Assembly (NCBI RefSeq): GCF_014297285.1
Contig: NZ_JACOQI010000003.1
Coordinates: forward strand, 1 to 64,000
Direction: 5' to 3'
DNA from: Dysosmobacter segnis
GTDB taxonomy: Bacteria; Bacillota; Clostridia; Oscillospirales; Oscillospiraceae
DNA: 64,000 bases
In this document: positions 16,220 to 24,350 of the stretch, one piece after another
How positions within the stretch are numbered: position 1 is the first letter of the stretch
Layout of the letters: each line of letters starts with the position of its first letter
Position numbers and translations under genes: made by a program
Notes under the pieces: generated by a model
The model's input: only the letters and a program-made list of their open reading frames with translations
Told to the model about the DNA's origin: nothing
Database searches by the model: none

Positions 16220-16774
16220 CTAATTTGATGCCATGATCCGAATGGCGCTGGCGGCATAGCCGGTCTCAGTCATGGCGATGTCCGTGATCTTGGCTACATC
16301 CGTGGAATTCAGCGTTCCGTCCGCCGTGGATACAACGATGCTCAGGGAATCATCCCCCATAAAGGCCACGCAGTCGGTGTACCCCTTGGCCGTCACCAGA
16401 TTTTCGATTTGGGCTTCCTTCAGCGTGTAGGACGCCAGCACCTGAATACTCTCCGACGCCTGGTTTGCCACCTCTTTGTCCGCATCCTCCTGCTTGGCGG
16501 CATCCTCAAGGAGAGAAATGGCGCTGTCCCGCGCCTGCTGCCGGGTAAGCCGGGCGGAGGCGAAGTAATCGTCCCCCTCGTAGACGGTGTCCTCCGCCAG
16601 CTCTGTTCCCTCCTGACCGGAGACCAGCGTGGCCTCTCCCAGAATTTTCGTTCCTGTCTCCTCTGCCTGCTGGAGGGCCTCCTGCGTGGAGTATTTCCAG
16701 TTCAGCCCCACCGCTGCGCACACCAGCACCGCCATGGTGCCTACCACAAGGTTTCGCTTTGCGTTTCCGCTCAT
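16220..16774 (-). CDS. spoIIIAH: Stage III sporulation protein AH
   Basis: A 184-aa mother-cell membrane protein that forms, with forespore SpoIIQ, the channel joining the two compartments. It has an N-terminal membrane anchor (RNLVVGTMAVLVCAAVGLNW), a variable linker, and a YscJ/FliF-like ring-building C-terminal domain (from LTRQQARDSAISLLEDAAK). ATG 16774 is chosen because GGAGGA lies 8 bp upstream; the same frame runs open further upstream without meaning. It is the last gene of the operon. Confidence 0.93.
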   Translation of the reverse strand: MSGNAKRNLVVGTMAVLVCAAVGLNWKYSTQEALQQAEETGTKILGEATLVSGQEGTELAEDTVYEGDDYFASARLTRQQARDSAISLLEDAAKQEDADKEVANQASESIQVLASYTLKEAQIENLVTAKGYTDCVAFMGDDSLSIVVSTADGTLNSTDVAKITDIAMTETGYAASAIRIMASN

Positions 16775-16797
16775 AGCTTTGTTCCTCCTCCAAATGA

Positions 16798-17310
16798 TCA
16801 CTGACACTTTGCCACGGTGACGCGGTCGCTGGACAGTCCGGTCAAGGCGGACACCGCCTCGGTGACTGCCAGCTTCACGTCGGCCCGGTCGCCCCCCTGA
16901 CATACCACCAGCGCCCCCCGATAGGTGGGATACGCCGTCCGGGTCACAACGGTCTCCTCCCGGTCCCCGCCGTCCAGCAGGACCGGCTCCGAGGTTCGGG
17001 AATAGTCCTCCGGTGCCGTCGCGCTGCCGCTGTACCGCAGCTCCGTATTCTGGGCCAGCTGCCGTTCTCCATCGGTATCCACCGTCAGCAGCACCCGCAC
17101 GGTCCCTACGCCCTGGATCTGCCCCAAAATTTCCTCCAAGTCCTTTCGCAGCGTCTCCGCGGCTGTATAGGCCGGTGGCGCTTCGCTCTGACCAGTCTGT
17201 GCCGTGTGCCCGCTCCCACCGGGCCATAACAGCAGCCCAGCGCCGATCAGCAAGATCAGTGCCGCGTATTTGTATCGGTCCCATAGCTTCCGCACTCCTT
17301 CAGTTTTCAT
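16798..17310 (-). CDS. spoIIIAG: Stage III sporulation protein AG
   Basis: A 170-aa mother-cell protein that builds the large ring of the feeding-tube channel. It has one N-terminal membrane span (YAALILLIGAGLLLWP), a low-complexity segment, then a ring domain with VRVLLTVDTDGERQLAQNTE and the typical TEAVSALTGLSSDRVTVAKC end. It overlaps spoIIIAF by 11 bp. Confidence 0.94.
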   Translation of the reverse strand: MKTEGVRKLWDRYKYAALILLIGAGLLLWPGGSGHTAQTGQSEAPPAYTAAETLRKDLEEILGQIQGVGTVRVLLTVDTDGERQLAQNTELRYSGSATAPEDYSRTSEPVLLDGGDREETVVTRTAYPTYRGALVVCQGGDRADVKLAVTEAVSALTGLSSDRVTVAKCQ

Positions 17311-17773
17311 TCCACACCTGTCTTTCCGCCGGGACGCCCAGCTCCGTTTCCAGCCACCGGGACAGCACTTCGGACCTCGGCCCCGTCAGTTCCACAGAAA
17401 CGGGGACGGGAACGCCGCTGCCGTCCGGCTCCACGGTGACTTGCACCCGGAGCGTCAGGCCCATATCAGCCGCCTTGTCCCATATATATGATTCCAGTTC
17501 GGCTTCTATGAGTCCCACCAGCTCTTTCTGCCCCTCTTGCTCCAATTCCGCCTGCCGCCGCTCCACCGTCTGCCGGTAGGCGGACAGATCCAGCGAGACG
17601 GCAGACAGGTCCACATTCCCAAGGGGCCGCAAAAGCACAGCCAGCAGGAGCAGTCCCCCCACAAAGGAGGTGATCTCCCGGAGACTGCCCTTGGGCGTCA
17701 GCATTTGTATCACGGATAGCAGCAGCGTCACGGACACCACCGCCGTCAGCCATGCCCGGGCCGCCGCCATCAT
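17300..17773 (-). CDS. spoIIIAF: Stage III sporulation protein AF
   Basis: A 157-aa membrane protein of the SpoIIIA-SpoIIQ channel, with two N-terminal spans (AVVSVTLLLSVIQMLTP, then FVGGLLLLAVLLRPLG) and a soluble alpha/beta domain. The start MMAAARAW at 17773 overlaps the spoIIIAE stop (ATGA), which indicates coupling. The longer open frame upstream is a shadow of spoIIIAE. Confidence 0.92.
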   Translation of the reverse strand: MMAAARAWLTAVVSVTLLLSVIQMLTPKGSLREITSFVGGLLLLAVLLRPLGNVDLSAVSLDLSAYRQTVERRQAELEQEGQKELVGLIEAELESYIWDKAADMGLTLRVQVTVEPDGSGVPVPVSVELTGPRSEVLSRWLETELGVPAERQVWNEN

Positions 17774-18855
17774 GATGTCACCACAGCTGCGGAGGCCAGA
17801 ATGGACACCAGCAGTACCAGCGCGCAGCTTCCCACCATGCCCAGGATCAGACCGAAGGCGCCGCCAAGGCCGCCGATCAGTCCGCACAGCTCCGTATCTC
17901 CGATGACGGAGGCCAAAAAAGCCGTCAGCTTGTAGAGAAGGTACTGGATCCCCAGCTGCAAAAAGGGATAGGCACACAGGGCCAGCACCCCCAGCAGGCC
18001 AAACACGCCGATAGCCCCCTTCAAAAGCCCCGCCCCGGCCAGCACGGTTTCCGATGCCTCTGCGATGATGCCCCCCACCACGGGGATCATGCCGGAAATG
18101 GCGGTTTTCGTCACCCGCACTCTGGCGCTGTCCACCGTTCCAGCGAAAATGCCGCCTACAGTGAGGTAGAGGGTAAAGGCCAGCAGTGCGGCGGTCAGCA
18201 GCTTGGTGCAGACGGTTTTCAGCAGCTCCGCCACCGCCGTCAGCCGCTTGTCCGCAAGGCAGCAGCCAGCCGCCAGCGCCCCGGCGTAGAGATAGACCAT
18301 GGGCATCAGCAGTCCGTGAATCAGCCCCAGCAGCAGGTCCGCGAAAAACACCGTGGCGATCTGCCGCAGTGTCGCGCCCACGGCCCCGCCGGAGATGGCG
18401 GAAACGGCGGCCAGCGTGGGAAGGAGCGCCTTGGAAAAGGTGTTCATCTGCTCCATGACCGCAGTCCCCGCCCCCATCAGACTGTCCAGACTGCCTGCCG
18501 TCAGAGCAGTGACGGCCAGCCCGCCCGCCATAGGCAGAAACCGGCTCTCGTCTCCCACACCCTTTTGAAAACCGCTGACCAATCCGCATAGCACCGCCAC
18601 CAGCAGCACTGATACCGCCCCACGGGTCTGACGCCGCAAAACGGTGTTCACGTCTTTTCGGAGGTGGTTCCAGATGGCGCAAAGCCCCTCCGGAAAGCTG
18701 TTCACGTCCCAGTGGTCTACATCCTTCAAAAGCTGACCGGCCTCTCGTGGCAGCGCCCGTTCCACCTCCGGCGGCAGCTCCGCGCCCCGGACCGGGAGCG
18801 TCAGCAACAGGAGGGCCAGTCCCAAAAAGCAGCAGATTTTCAAGCGTTTCATCAT
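17770..18855 (-). CDS. spoIIIAE: Stage III sporulation protein AE
   Basis: A 361-aa polytopic membrane protein of the sporulation channel. It has an N-terminal signal-like segment (MMKRLKICCFLGLALLLLT), then about seven spans. The segment MEQMNTFSKALLPTLAAVSA and the region near SARVRVTKTAISGMIPVVGG are typical of the family. The start at 18855 overlaps the spoIIIAD stop; upstream in-frame codons are shadow. Confidence 0.94.
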   Translation of the reverse strand: MMKRLKICCFLGLALLLLTLPVRGAELPPEVERALPREAGQLLKDVDHWDVNSFPEGLCAIWNHLRKDVNTVLRRQTRGAVSVLLVAVLCGLVSGFQKGVGDESRFLPMAGGLAVTALTAGSLDSLMGAGTAVMEQMNTFSKALLPTLAAVSAISGGAVGATLRQIATVFFADLLLGLIHGLLMPMVYLYAGALAAGCCLADKRLTAVAELLKTVCTKLLTAALLAFTLYLTVGGIFAGTVDSARVRVTKTAISGMIPVVGGIIAEASETVLAGAGLLKGAIGVFGLLGVLALCAYPFLQLGIQYLLYKLTAFLASVIGDTELCGLIGGLGGAFGLILGMVGSCALVLLVSILASAAVVTS

Positions 18856-19250
18856 CTCAGCTCCGTTATCAGTTCCAGCACCGCCCGCAGCAGGGGCAGC
18901 GCCGTCAAAAGGGCACAGACCGTCCCGGCAAATTCCAGTGCGGCGGCCAGCGCGCTTTCCCCGGCATCCCGGCACAGCCCGCCGCCCACTTTCACCACAA
19001 GGGCGATGCCCACCGTCTTATAGAGGGGCGTCAGCAGCGTCCGGGAGACACCGCTCTGCTCTGCCAGCCGTTCCAGAAACCGCAGTAATTCCGTCAGTGG
19101 CTCCGCTAAGGCCAGCAAAACCGCCGCTGCCGCTGCCAATGCCAGCAAAAGCGTGATCTCCGGGTTGCTCCGGCGGAGGACAAGTCCCAGCAGGGCCGCG
19201 ATCACGCAGAGCGCCGCCGCCTGGGTCACCAGCGCCATCTCAGAGATCAA
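18852..19250 (-). CDS. spoIIIAD: Stage III sporulation protein AD
   Basis: A 132-aa small membrane protein with four hydrophobic segments (one is ALCVIAALLGLVLRRSNPE), related to SpoIIIAC. It forms part of the export-like base of the SpoIIIA machine. It overlaps spoIIIAC and spoIIIAE by a few bases each. The start could be 19250 or the Met codon four residues later. Confidence 0.93.
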   Translation of the reverse strand: MISEMALVTQAAALCVIAALLGLVLRRSNPEITLLLALAAAAAVLLALAEPLTELLRFLERLAEQSGVSRTLLTPLYKTVGIALVVKVGGGLCRDAGESALAAALEFAGTVCALLTALPLLRAVLELITELR

Positions 19251-19434
19251 ACAGGGTCTTGATGAGCTGGAACAGTCCGCTGATCTCCTGCACCAAGATC
19301 ATCATGACCACCACAAGACCCGCCAAGGTGGTCATCATGGCCTGCTCCTCCCGGCCTGAGCGAACCAGAAGCTGGTTCAGCACCGCGACCAAGATCCCCA
19401 CAGCAGCAATTTTGAAAATCAGATCTACATCCAT
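19240..19434 (-). CDS. spoIIIAC: Stage III sporulation protein AC
   Basis: A 64-aa protein with two membrane spans (IFKIAAVGILVAVLNQLLV and TLAGLVVVMMILVQEISGLF) around a short loop with SGREEQ. This is the canonical size and pattern of SpoIIIAC. It lies 10 bp after spoIIIAB and overlaps spoIIIAD. Confidence 0.95.
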   Translation of the reverse strand: MDVDLIFKIAAVGILVAVLNQLLVRSGREEQAMMTTLAGLVVVMMILVQEISGLFQLIKTLFDL

Positions 19435-19444
19435 TGTTCATTCC

Positions 19445-19942
19445 TCAAATCAGTAAGATCACCAGCAGCGCTACGGCGGAAAAACAAAGGGCCGCCGTGC
19501 GTTTTTCCTCATCGGGGCGCTGCTCTTCCAGTTGTGACAGGCTGTTTTGCAGCTCTTTTCTTGCAAGCGATATACCTTTACAGGCGCTCGTTTCATCGCC
19601 TTGCAAGGCATTGACCAGCTCGGACAAGGCCCGCTTGTCCGTTTCCGACACCGGAAGGCAGGAGACTGTCTGACACCAGACGATTTCCGGGGACCTCCCC
19701 GCTGCCAACGCCGCCGCACTTCTCTCGAACAGCTGGGAAACCTCATGGCAGCGGCCCCGCGCCGCCTGTCGGAACAGCGGCAGCAGCGGCGTCCGGTTCA
19801 GTCGGATGGCCGTTTCCATGCGCTCCAATGTCGACGCCAATTCCGCCAAGACCTGCCGCCGGCGCCGTTGCTCCTGATGCTGAAGCCACCAGACGCTCCC
19901 TCCCGCGAACAACACGCACAGACTGCCCACCAGTTTTATCAC
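19445..19942 (-). CDS. spoIIIAB: Stage III sporulation protein AB
   Basis: A 165-aa protein resembling GspF-like secretion components. An N-terminal span (LVGSLCVLFAGGSVWWLQ) is followed by helices (LAELASTLERMETAIRLNRT), and a C-terminal span ends VALLVILLI. The start is GTG 19942, which overlaps the spoIIIAA stop (GTGA). The much longer open frame covering it is antisense-like noise from spoIIIAA. Confidence 0.92.
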   Translation of the reverse strand: MIKLVGSLCVLFAGGSVWWLQHQEQRRRRQVLAELASTLERMETAIRLNRTPLLPLFRQAARGRCHEVSQLFERSAAALAAGRSPEIVWCQTVSCLPVSETDKRALSELVNALQGDETSACKGISLARKELQNSLSQLEEQRPDEEKRTAALCFSAVALLVILLI

Positions 19943-20847
19943 GGCAGATTCTCCACGGCGTACAGCCGCCCCTCCGGACCTGTTCGGATCAGCACCGCCT
20001 GACGGAACACCCGCCCGGCCATCAGCTCCTGATAAAGCGGCTTTGCTTGCAGCTCCTCTACATTGGCGGCGTGGATAGTGGCCAGCAGCGCCACGCCGCA
20101 GCCTGCCGCCTGCGAGATGGCTCGCAGATCCTCCCGGACGGTGATCTCGTCCACGGCGATGATCTGCGGATTCATAGCCCGCAGCGCCATGGGGATCGCC
20201 AGCGCCTTGGGACAGCCGCTGAGAACGTCCGTCCGGGGACCTACATCCATCTGAGGCTGTCCCCGATACATGACGGCGATCTCCTCCCGCTCGTCGATGA
20301 GGGTGATCCGCTGGGGCGGGACGCCCTCCCCTTGGGAAAGTTGCCGCACCAGATCCCGCAGCAGCGTGGTCTTGCCGCCTCCCGGTGGGGACAGCAGCAA
20401 GGTGCTGACGAACCGCCCGTCCCGGAACAGCCGTGGGGCCACGGCCTGCGCGATGCCCTTCTGCTCTCTGGAAATGCGGATCACAGCGGAGGAGATCTGT
20501 TTCAGATTGGTGACCTCCCCGTCCTTCACCACAGCGGAGCCGCAAAGCCCCACTCGGAAGCCACCCCGCACCGGAAGAAACCCCTGCCGTAGTGTTTCGA
20601 TGGAGGCGTAGCGGGAAAATTCAGCGGCGATGTCGCACAAGGTCTCCAATTCCTCCGTGGTGACGATGGCCTCCAGCGACCGCTCCCCCTCCGGCAGCAG
20701 CACCGACAGACAGTGCCCCGCCCGCAGGCGGAATTCCTCCGCCCGTCTCTTGTCCGTCTCCGGCAGCTCCATGGCGATCCGCCGCAGGCGGCTGGGCAGG
20801 ATGGCCGCCGCCAGTTCATAGCGCGTCTCACATTCTCTTCGTTCCAA
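19939..20847 (-). CDS. spoIIIAA: Stage III sporulation protein AA (ATPase)
   Basis: A 302-aa AAA/GspE-like ATPase that powers the SpoIIIA channel in the mother cell. Walker A is SPPGGGKTTLLRDL near residue 150 and a Walker B-like segment PQIIAVDEITV is near 225. The start is TTG 20847, supported by AGGAGGG 8 bp upstream. It is the first gene of an eight-gene operon in the standard order AA-AH, preceded by a SigE-type promoter. Confidence 0.95.
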   Translation of the reverse strand: MERRECETRYELAAAILPSRLRRIAMELPETDKRRAEEFRLRAGHCLSVLLPEGERSLEAIVTTEELETLCDIAAEFSRYASIETLRQGFLPVRGGFRVGLCGSAVVKDGEVTNLKQISSAVIRISREQKGIAQAVAPRLFRDGRFVSTLLLSPPGGGKTTLLRDLVRQLSQGEGVPPQRITLIDEREEIAVMYRGQPQMDVGPRTDVLSGCPKALAIPMALRAMNPQIIAVDEITVREDLRAISQAAGCGVALLATIHAANVEELQAKPLYQELMAGRVFRQAVLIRTGPEGRLYAVENLP

Positions 20848-20875
20848 GGGTCGTCCCTCCTTTTGTTGTTGCTCC

Positions 20876-20904
20876 AGTGTATGACGGCCCCCGCCCGGAT
20901 ATGC
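20876..20904 (-). promoter_or_regulatory. SigE-type promoter of spoIIIA operon
   Basis: On the minus strand GCATATC (20904-20898), 14 bp, then CATACACT (20883-20876). These fit the SigE consensus (-35 KMATATT, -10 CATACAHT). It lies about 30 bp before the TTG start, consistent with mother-cell expression. Confidence 0.7.
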
Positions 20905-20932
20905 CAGATGAAAAAAGTGGGGGTCCCTCGCT

Positions 20933-21096
20933 TTTCAGCGTGTCGAAAAAGTCTTTTCGCCCCGCTGAACAAGTTTTCAGAACTTCATAAAAGTTCTGAA
21001 AACTAAGGATTTCAATGGCGCAGGACACCCTTCTTGGGTTTCCCGCGCACACCCTTCCTTACCGTCGCGGAGGATTTGCCACTTTATCGACAGTCT
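20933..21096 (+). repeat. 164-bp intergenic repeat, copy 1
   Basis: It is nearly identical over its full length to 23943-24106, same orientation, with scattered substitutions. It contains an inverted repeat (AAGTTTTCAGAACTT ... AAAGTTCTGAAAACT, about 20970-21004) and a conserved tail CACCCTTCCTTACCGTCGCGG. No coding function is credible. It lies between spoIIIAA and the divergent Cys-rich gene. Confidence 0.85.
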
Positions 21097-21097
21097 C

Positions 21098-21121
21098 AAA
21101 AGCGGGGGCTCCCCCGCTTTT
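21098..21121. terminator. Near-perfect palindromic hairpin
   Basis: An 11-bp stem AAAAGCGGGGG / CCCCCGCTTTT with a CT loop, right after repeat copy 1. It is symmetric, with A and T ends, so it could terminate in either direction. Confidence 0.45.
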
Positions 21122-21153
21122 CACCTTATGGAAGCCTCCGCATAGACTGGATT

Positions 21154-21169
21154 GAAGGAAATTTCCTTC
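21154..21169. promoter_or_regulatory. Perfect 16-bp palindrome upstream of Cys-rich gene
   Basis: GAAGGAAATTTCCTTC lies about 25 bp before the ATG at 21195 and 10 bp before its ribosome site. It could be an operator or a leader hairpin. The regulator is unknown. Confidence 0.35.
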
Positions 21170-21194
21170 GCTACATCGTTTAGGAGGTAACACA

Positions 21195-22037
21195 ATGCCT
21201 GAGAAAGTCATGCCCGGCCCCGTGGAGGGTACCGGCGGCATCCGTGAGGCGGTTTGCGTCCATACACGTAAGATCTATGACTCCTGCCGGGATAAGGACT
21301 GCATCGAGGACCTGCGGTTCTATCCGAAGCTCCAGTATGTGGACGTCATCAATCACGCTCTCTCCGTCAAGGGCGGGTCTGCGGACCTACTGTATGTCTA
21401 TGTGGATGTGGAGCCGGTCAATTTCAATCGGGGTTTCTACACGGTGGATATGCGGTTTTTCTACAACGTGACCCTGCAAGCCTATACCAGCTGCCCCGCA
21501 CCGGTGACGGTGGAGGGCCTGTGCGTCTTTGACAAGCGGGCCATCCTGTTCGGCAGCGAGGGCAGCGCCAAGATCTTCTCCTCCAAGTTCCGCTCCGGGG
21601 AGCCGGATATCCCCATGCTGCGCCGGTCCAATTTACCCGAGGCGGTTGTGGAGGCCGTGGACCCCATCGTTCTGGACGCCCGGCTCGTGGAGAGCGGCTG
21701 CAGCCGCCGGGACTGCGACTGCGATCTGTGCGAGGTGCCCCCGGCCATCAGCCAGTGCTTCGGCGGGGAGCTTTGCGGCGGAGACGAAGGCCGCCGGATC
21801 TACATTACTCTGGGGCAGTTCTCCATCGTCCGTCTGGAGCGGGATTCCCAGCTCCTGGTGCCGGTGTACGATTACTGTATGCCGGAGAAGGAGTGCTCCT
21901 GCGGCAGCACCGACGATCCTTGCAGCCTGTTCCGCAACATCAATTTCCCTGTGGGCGAATTTTTCCCGCCCAACACCGTGGCCCTCCCGGAGGATTACGA
22001 GGAGGCCAAGAACTTCTGCGCCTGCTGTCATAAATAA
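21195..22037 (+). CDS. Conserved-looking cysteine-rich protein, function unknown
   Basis: A 280-aa soluble protein without signal or membrane segment and with about 19 cysteines. They include a cluster SGCSRRDCDCDLCEVPP near residue 175, CMPEKECSCGSTDDPC near 235 and a C-terminal CACCHK. Clusters of this kind suggest metal binding or disulfide cross-linking. The start is supported by AGGAGG about 9 bp upstream. It stands alone, with a palindrome upstream and a strong terminator downstream. Being divergent from spoIIIA, a spore-layer or sporulation role is possible, but this is inference. I do not recognise the family. Confidence 0.85.
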   Translation: MPEKVMPGPVEGTGGIREAVCVHTRKIYDSCRDKDCIEDLRFYPKLQYVDVINHALSVKGGSADLLYVYVDVEPVNFNRGFYTVDMRFFYNVTLQAYTSCPAPVTVEGLCVFDKRAILFGSEGSAKIFSSKFRSGEPDIPMLRRSNLPEAVVEAVDPIVLDARLVESGCSRRDCDCDLCEVPPAISQCFGGELCGGDEGRRIYITLGQFSIVRLERDSQLLVPVYDYCMPEKECSCGSTDDPCSLFRNINFPVGEFFPPNTVALPEDYEEAKNFCACCHK

Positions 22038-22041
22038 GGAA

Positions 22042-22073
22042 AAGCCCGGAGACACATTCGTGTCTCCGGGCTT
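22042..22073. terminator. Bidirectional terminator
   Basis: A perfect 14-bp stem (22042-22055 with 22060-22073) and a 4-nt loop between the convergent Cys-rich gene and the DUF3048 gene. Confidence 0.8.
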
Positions 22074-22095
22074 GTTTGAGTTCAGATCCTATGTA

Positions 22096-23181
22096 TCAGG
22101 AGCATTCCACTTTACTGGTTTTGGGGTCCATGATGCAGACATAGCTGTTTCCCCGGCCCAGAGCCAGCGGCTGGCCGTCCGCCGTGGTGTATACAAAGGG
22201 GCTGTTCCGGTCCGCGCGGCTCCAATGGATGGGAACACTCTGCCCGTTCCGGCAAAGGAGGCCGTCTCCCTCTCCGGTGGTGCGGACCTTCAGACGGCCC
22301 TCCTTATCCCCGGAGATCACGGAGATGTTCGTCTCCAAAAGCAGCAGATTCACGGCGCTCACTTGCTCGCCGGTGTTGCCATCCACATAGGGGGCCTGAT
22401 ACTGGCTCACCAGATACTTGCCGGTGGCGGCATCGTAGTCGAACAGGCCGGTCTTATAGCTGGTGTAGGCCAGCTTGACGTGCTCCGCCGTTGCGCCGCC
22501 GGTCAGCGGCTCGTCAGTAAAGGTCTGGGAATAGGTATATCCGTCCCCATGGGTCTTGGCGTACTTGCTGCTGTCCCAGAAGCTCTGAATCTTCTCGCCG
22601 GAGGTCACCAGCGTGTGCTCGTAGTCCATGGTCTTTCTGCGCTCCTGATCCCGCCAGAACACGGCGCTCTGGCTGGCACTGCCGTTGACGCCGTCGACGT
22701 TGTTCACTTTCCAGCTTTTCAGATCCTGATACGCCTCCGGGCTGCCCCCGGCATGAACGTACAGGGCGTCATGGCCCAGCGCCAGTTCGATGTAATAGGG
22801 GCGGGAGGAGCGGATGCTGCCAAGGGTACCGACTCCGTCCAAGGTCTGGTAGACTGCCAGCATCCGGGTAATGCCGCCCTCGGCGGGGACCTCATAGATG
22901 ATGTCGGCCTGAGAATTGCCAAGCTGCGGCTGGGCCTTTTTCAGGTTGTTCAGCATCACCGCCACGGGACGGTTCCGTTCATATTCCGGTTCCATGGGGA
23001 GTCCTGTCAGCGGATTCATTCCCGCTGGTACGGCAGGCTCCGGTTCCGCTTCCGGTTCCGGCGTCACAATGGGTTCCTCTGCCGCAGGAGGCTCCGGATC
23101 AGGGACCGGTTCCTCCTTTTTGCCGCAGCCTGTCAGGACCAGAAGAAACGCCAGCGCCAGCGCCCATGCTCTCTTTTTCAA
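22096..23181 (-). CDS. DUF3048 lipoprotein (YerB-like)
   Basis: A 361-aa predicted lipoprotein. The signal peptide ends in lipobox LTGC, then a Pro/Glu-rich linker, then the DUF3048 domain starting NPLTGLP, with PVAVMLNN, GITRMLAVYQ and SIRSSRPYY motifs. The family resembles YerB of Bacillus; its role is not established. I place the start at TTG 23181, because AAAGGGCGG lies 6 bp upstream and the signal peptide then begins MKKRAWALA. The ATG at 23199 would leave a leader of under 10 nt after the promoter and no ribosome site. Confidence 0.88.
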   Translation of the reverse strand: MKKRAWALALAFLLVLTGCGKKEEPVPDPEPPAAEEPIVTPEPEAEPEPAVPAGMNPLTGLPMEPEYERNRPVAVMLNNLKKAQPQLGNSQADIIYEVPAEGGITRMLAVYQTLDGVGTLGSIRSSRPYYIELALGHDALYVHAGGSPEAYQDLKSWKVNNVDGVNGSASQSAVFWRDQERRKTMDYEHTLVTSGEKIQSFWDSSKYAKTHGDGYTYSQTFTDEPLTGGATAEHVKLAYTSYKTGLFDYDAATGKYLVSQYQAPYVDGNTGEQVSAVNLLLLETNISVISGDKEGRLKVRTTGEGDGLLCRNGQSVPIHWSRADRNSPFVYTTADGQPLALGRGNSYVCIMDPKTSKVECS

Positions 23182-23213
23182 GGTATCCCGCCCTTTCATG
23201 TTATGTTAACTTC

Positions 23214-23242
23214 ATCATACCAAGGCGTGGTAGAACCGTCAA
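23214..23242 (-). promoter_or_regulatory. Promoter of DUF3048 gene
   Basis: On the minus strand TTGACG (23242-23237), 17 bp, TATGAT (23219-23214). Confidence 0.7.
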
Positions 23243-23276
23243 GGGAAATTTCGCCGGGCTTCGACAAATTTCCGGC

Positions 23277-23305
23277 TGTACAATCATGCCCGTCTGGGGT
23301 ATACT
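23277..23305 (+). promoter_or_regulatory. Promoter of DUF4364 gene
   Basis: TGTACA (23277-23282), 17 bp, TATACT (23300-23305), about 38 bp upstream of the ATG. Confidence 0.6.
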
Positions 23306-23343
23306 GAAATAAAAGAACGATTCACATACAAAGGAGAGCTTCC

Positions 23344-23898
23344 ATGACCGCACGCGGATTTATCCAGGACAAGCTGGAGATCAAGTTCCTTATTTTATAT
23401 CTGGCCGCCCGGGTCATTGAACCGGTGCCCTTCGACACGCTGCTGGATCTGACCCTCTGCGACGATGCCGTTGACTACTTCGATTTTTCCGAGTGTCTGG
23501 CGGATCTGGTAAAAACAGAACACCTGACTCTGGACGAGGAGAGCGGCCTCTATGCCATTACGGAAAAGGGCCGGCGCAACAGTGAGATCTGTGAGACCAG
23601 CCTCCCCTACTCCGTCCGACTGCGGTGCGACAAAAATCTGAATGCCTGCAACCGGGCTCTGCGACGGAAGAATCAGGTGAAAAGCTCCACGGAGCCGCGC
23701 CCCAACGGAACCTTCACCGTTTCCCTGTCTCTGGATGACGATATGGGCAGCGTGATGGACCTGAAGCTCATGGTGCCGAGAGAGGACATGGGAAAGATCC
23801 TGGCTGCCCGGTTCCGGCAGGCCCCGGAGAAGCTGTACAGTGAGATCATCGACCTCCTGCTCAACACCCCCACGCCGGAGGACGAAGAGGAGTCTTAA
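23344..23898 (+). CDS. DUF4364 family protein (winged-helix regulator-like)
   Basis: A 184-aa protein matching the clostridial DUF4364 pattern: an N-terminal winged-helix region (KLEIKFLILYLAARVIEPVP, then DFSECLADLVKTEHL and an ITEKGRRN turn), followed by a basic linker and a beta-rich C-terminal half. The fold suggests a DNA-binding regulator, but targets are unknown. GGAGAG precedes the start. It is monocistronic and divergent from the DUF3048 gene. Confidence 0.88.
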   Translation: MTARGFIQDKLEIKFLILYLAARVIEPVPFDTLLDLTLCDDAVDYFDFSECLADLVKTEHLTLDEESGLYAITEKGRRNSEICETSLPYSVRLRCDKNLNACNRALRRKNQVKSSTEPRPNGTFTVSLSLDDDMGSVMDLKLMVPREDMGKILAARFRQAPEKLYSEIIDLLLNTPTPEDEEES

Positions 23899-23920
23899 CG
23901 AAGAATATCCATAGCGAAAG

Positions 23921-23943
23921 ACGCCGCGTATTTTGCGCGGCGT
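23921..23943 (+). terminator. Hairpin after DUF4364 gene
   Basis: An 8-bp GC-rich stem (23921-23928 with 23936-23943), starting 22 bp after the stop codon. The T-run is weak, so termination is likely but not certain. It abuts repeat copy 2. Confidence 0.5.
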
Positions 23944-24106
23944 TTCAGCGTGTCGAAAAAGTCTTTTCGCCCCGCTGAACAAGTTTTCAGAACCTTATAA
24001 AAGTTCTGAAAACTTAGGATTTCAATGGCGCAGGACACCCTTCTTGGTTTTCCCGCACACACCCTTCCTTACCGTCGCGGAGAATTTACCGTTCTATCGC
24101 CAGTCT
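23943..24106 (+). repeat. 164-bp intergenic repeat, copy 2
   Basis: Second copy of the element at 20933-21096, same length and orientation, with roughly a dozen substitutions and no net indel. The inverted repeat around 23980-24014 is retained with one change. It fills much of the 450-bp gap between the DUF4364 gene and the BMP gene. Confidence 0.85.
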
Positions 24107-24246
24107 TGTTTTTTATGACGCCGGTCATGAAAAAGCGACCGCCTGTCTTCTGCACAGCTTTTGCAAGGCATTACCCACGCTTATAATGTCTGCTCTTTAA
24201 CCAAAAAGGTATTACTTTTCAAGATGAATTTGATGACTATTTGGCG

Positions 24247-24275
24247 TTGCCATTTTTCGGTTTTTTCGGTATGAT
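24247..24275 (+). promoter_or_regulatory. Promoter of BMP lipoprotein gene
   Basis: TTGCCA (24247-24252), 17 bp, TATGAT (24270-24275). The leader is about 70 nt and includes GAGGAGG before the ATG. Confidence 0.65.
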
Positions 24276-24350
24276 ATGGGTGACGGGTTTCTTTGTCCTA
24301 TGTGGAAATCCGCCGAAAAAAAGGATTTAATTTGAGGAGGATTTATTGAA

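Noticed and set aside
21529..23307. 592-aa plus-strand ORF
   Set aside because: It is a shifted frame of the Cys-rich gene joined to the antisense of the DUF3048 gene, and crosses a strong terminator.
24255..24320. Possible purine riboswitch upstream of the BMP gene
   Set aside because: GATATGG and GTTTCT resemble purine aptamer pieces, but there is no matching P2 stem, and the apparent P1 arm lies in the promoter spacer and so would not be transcribed.
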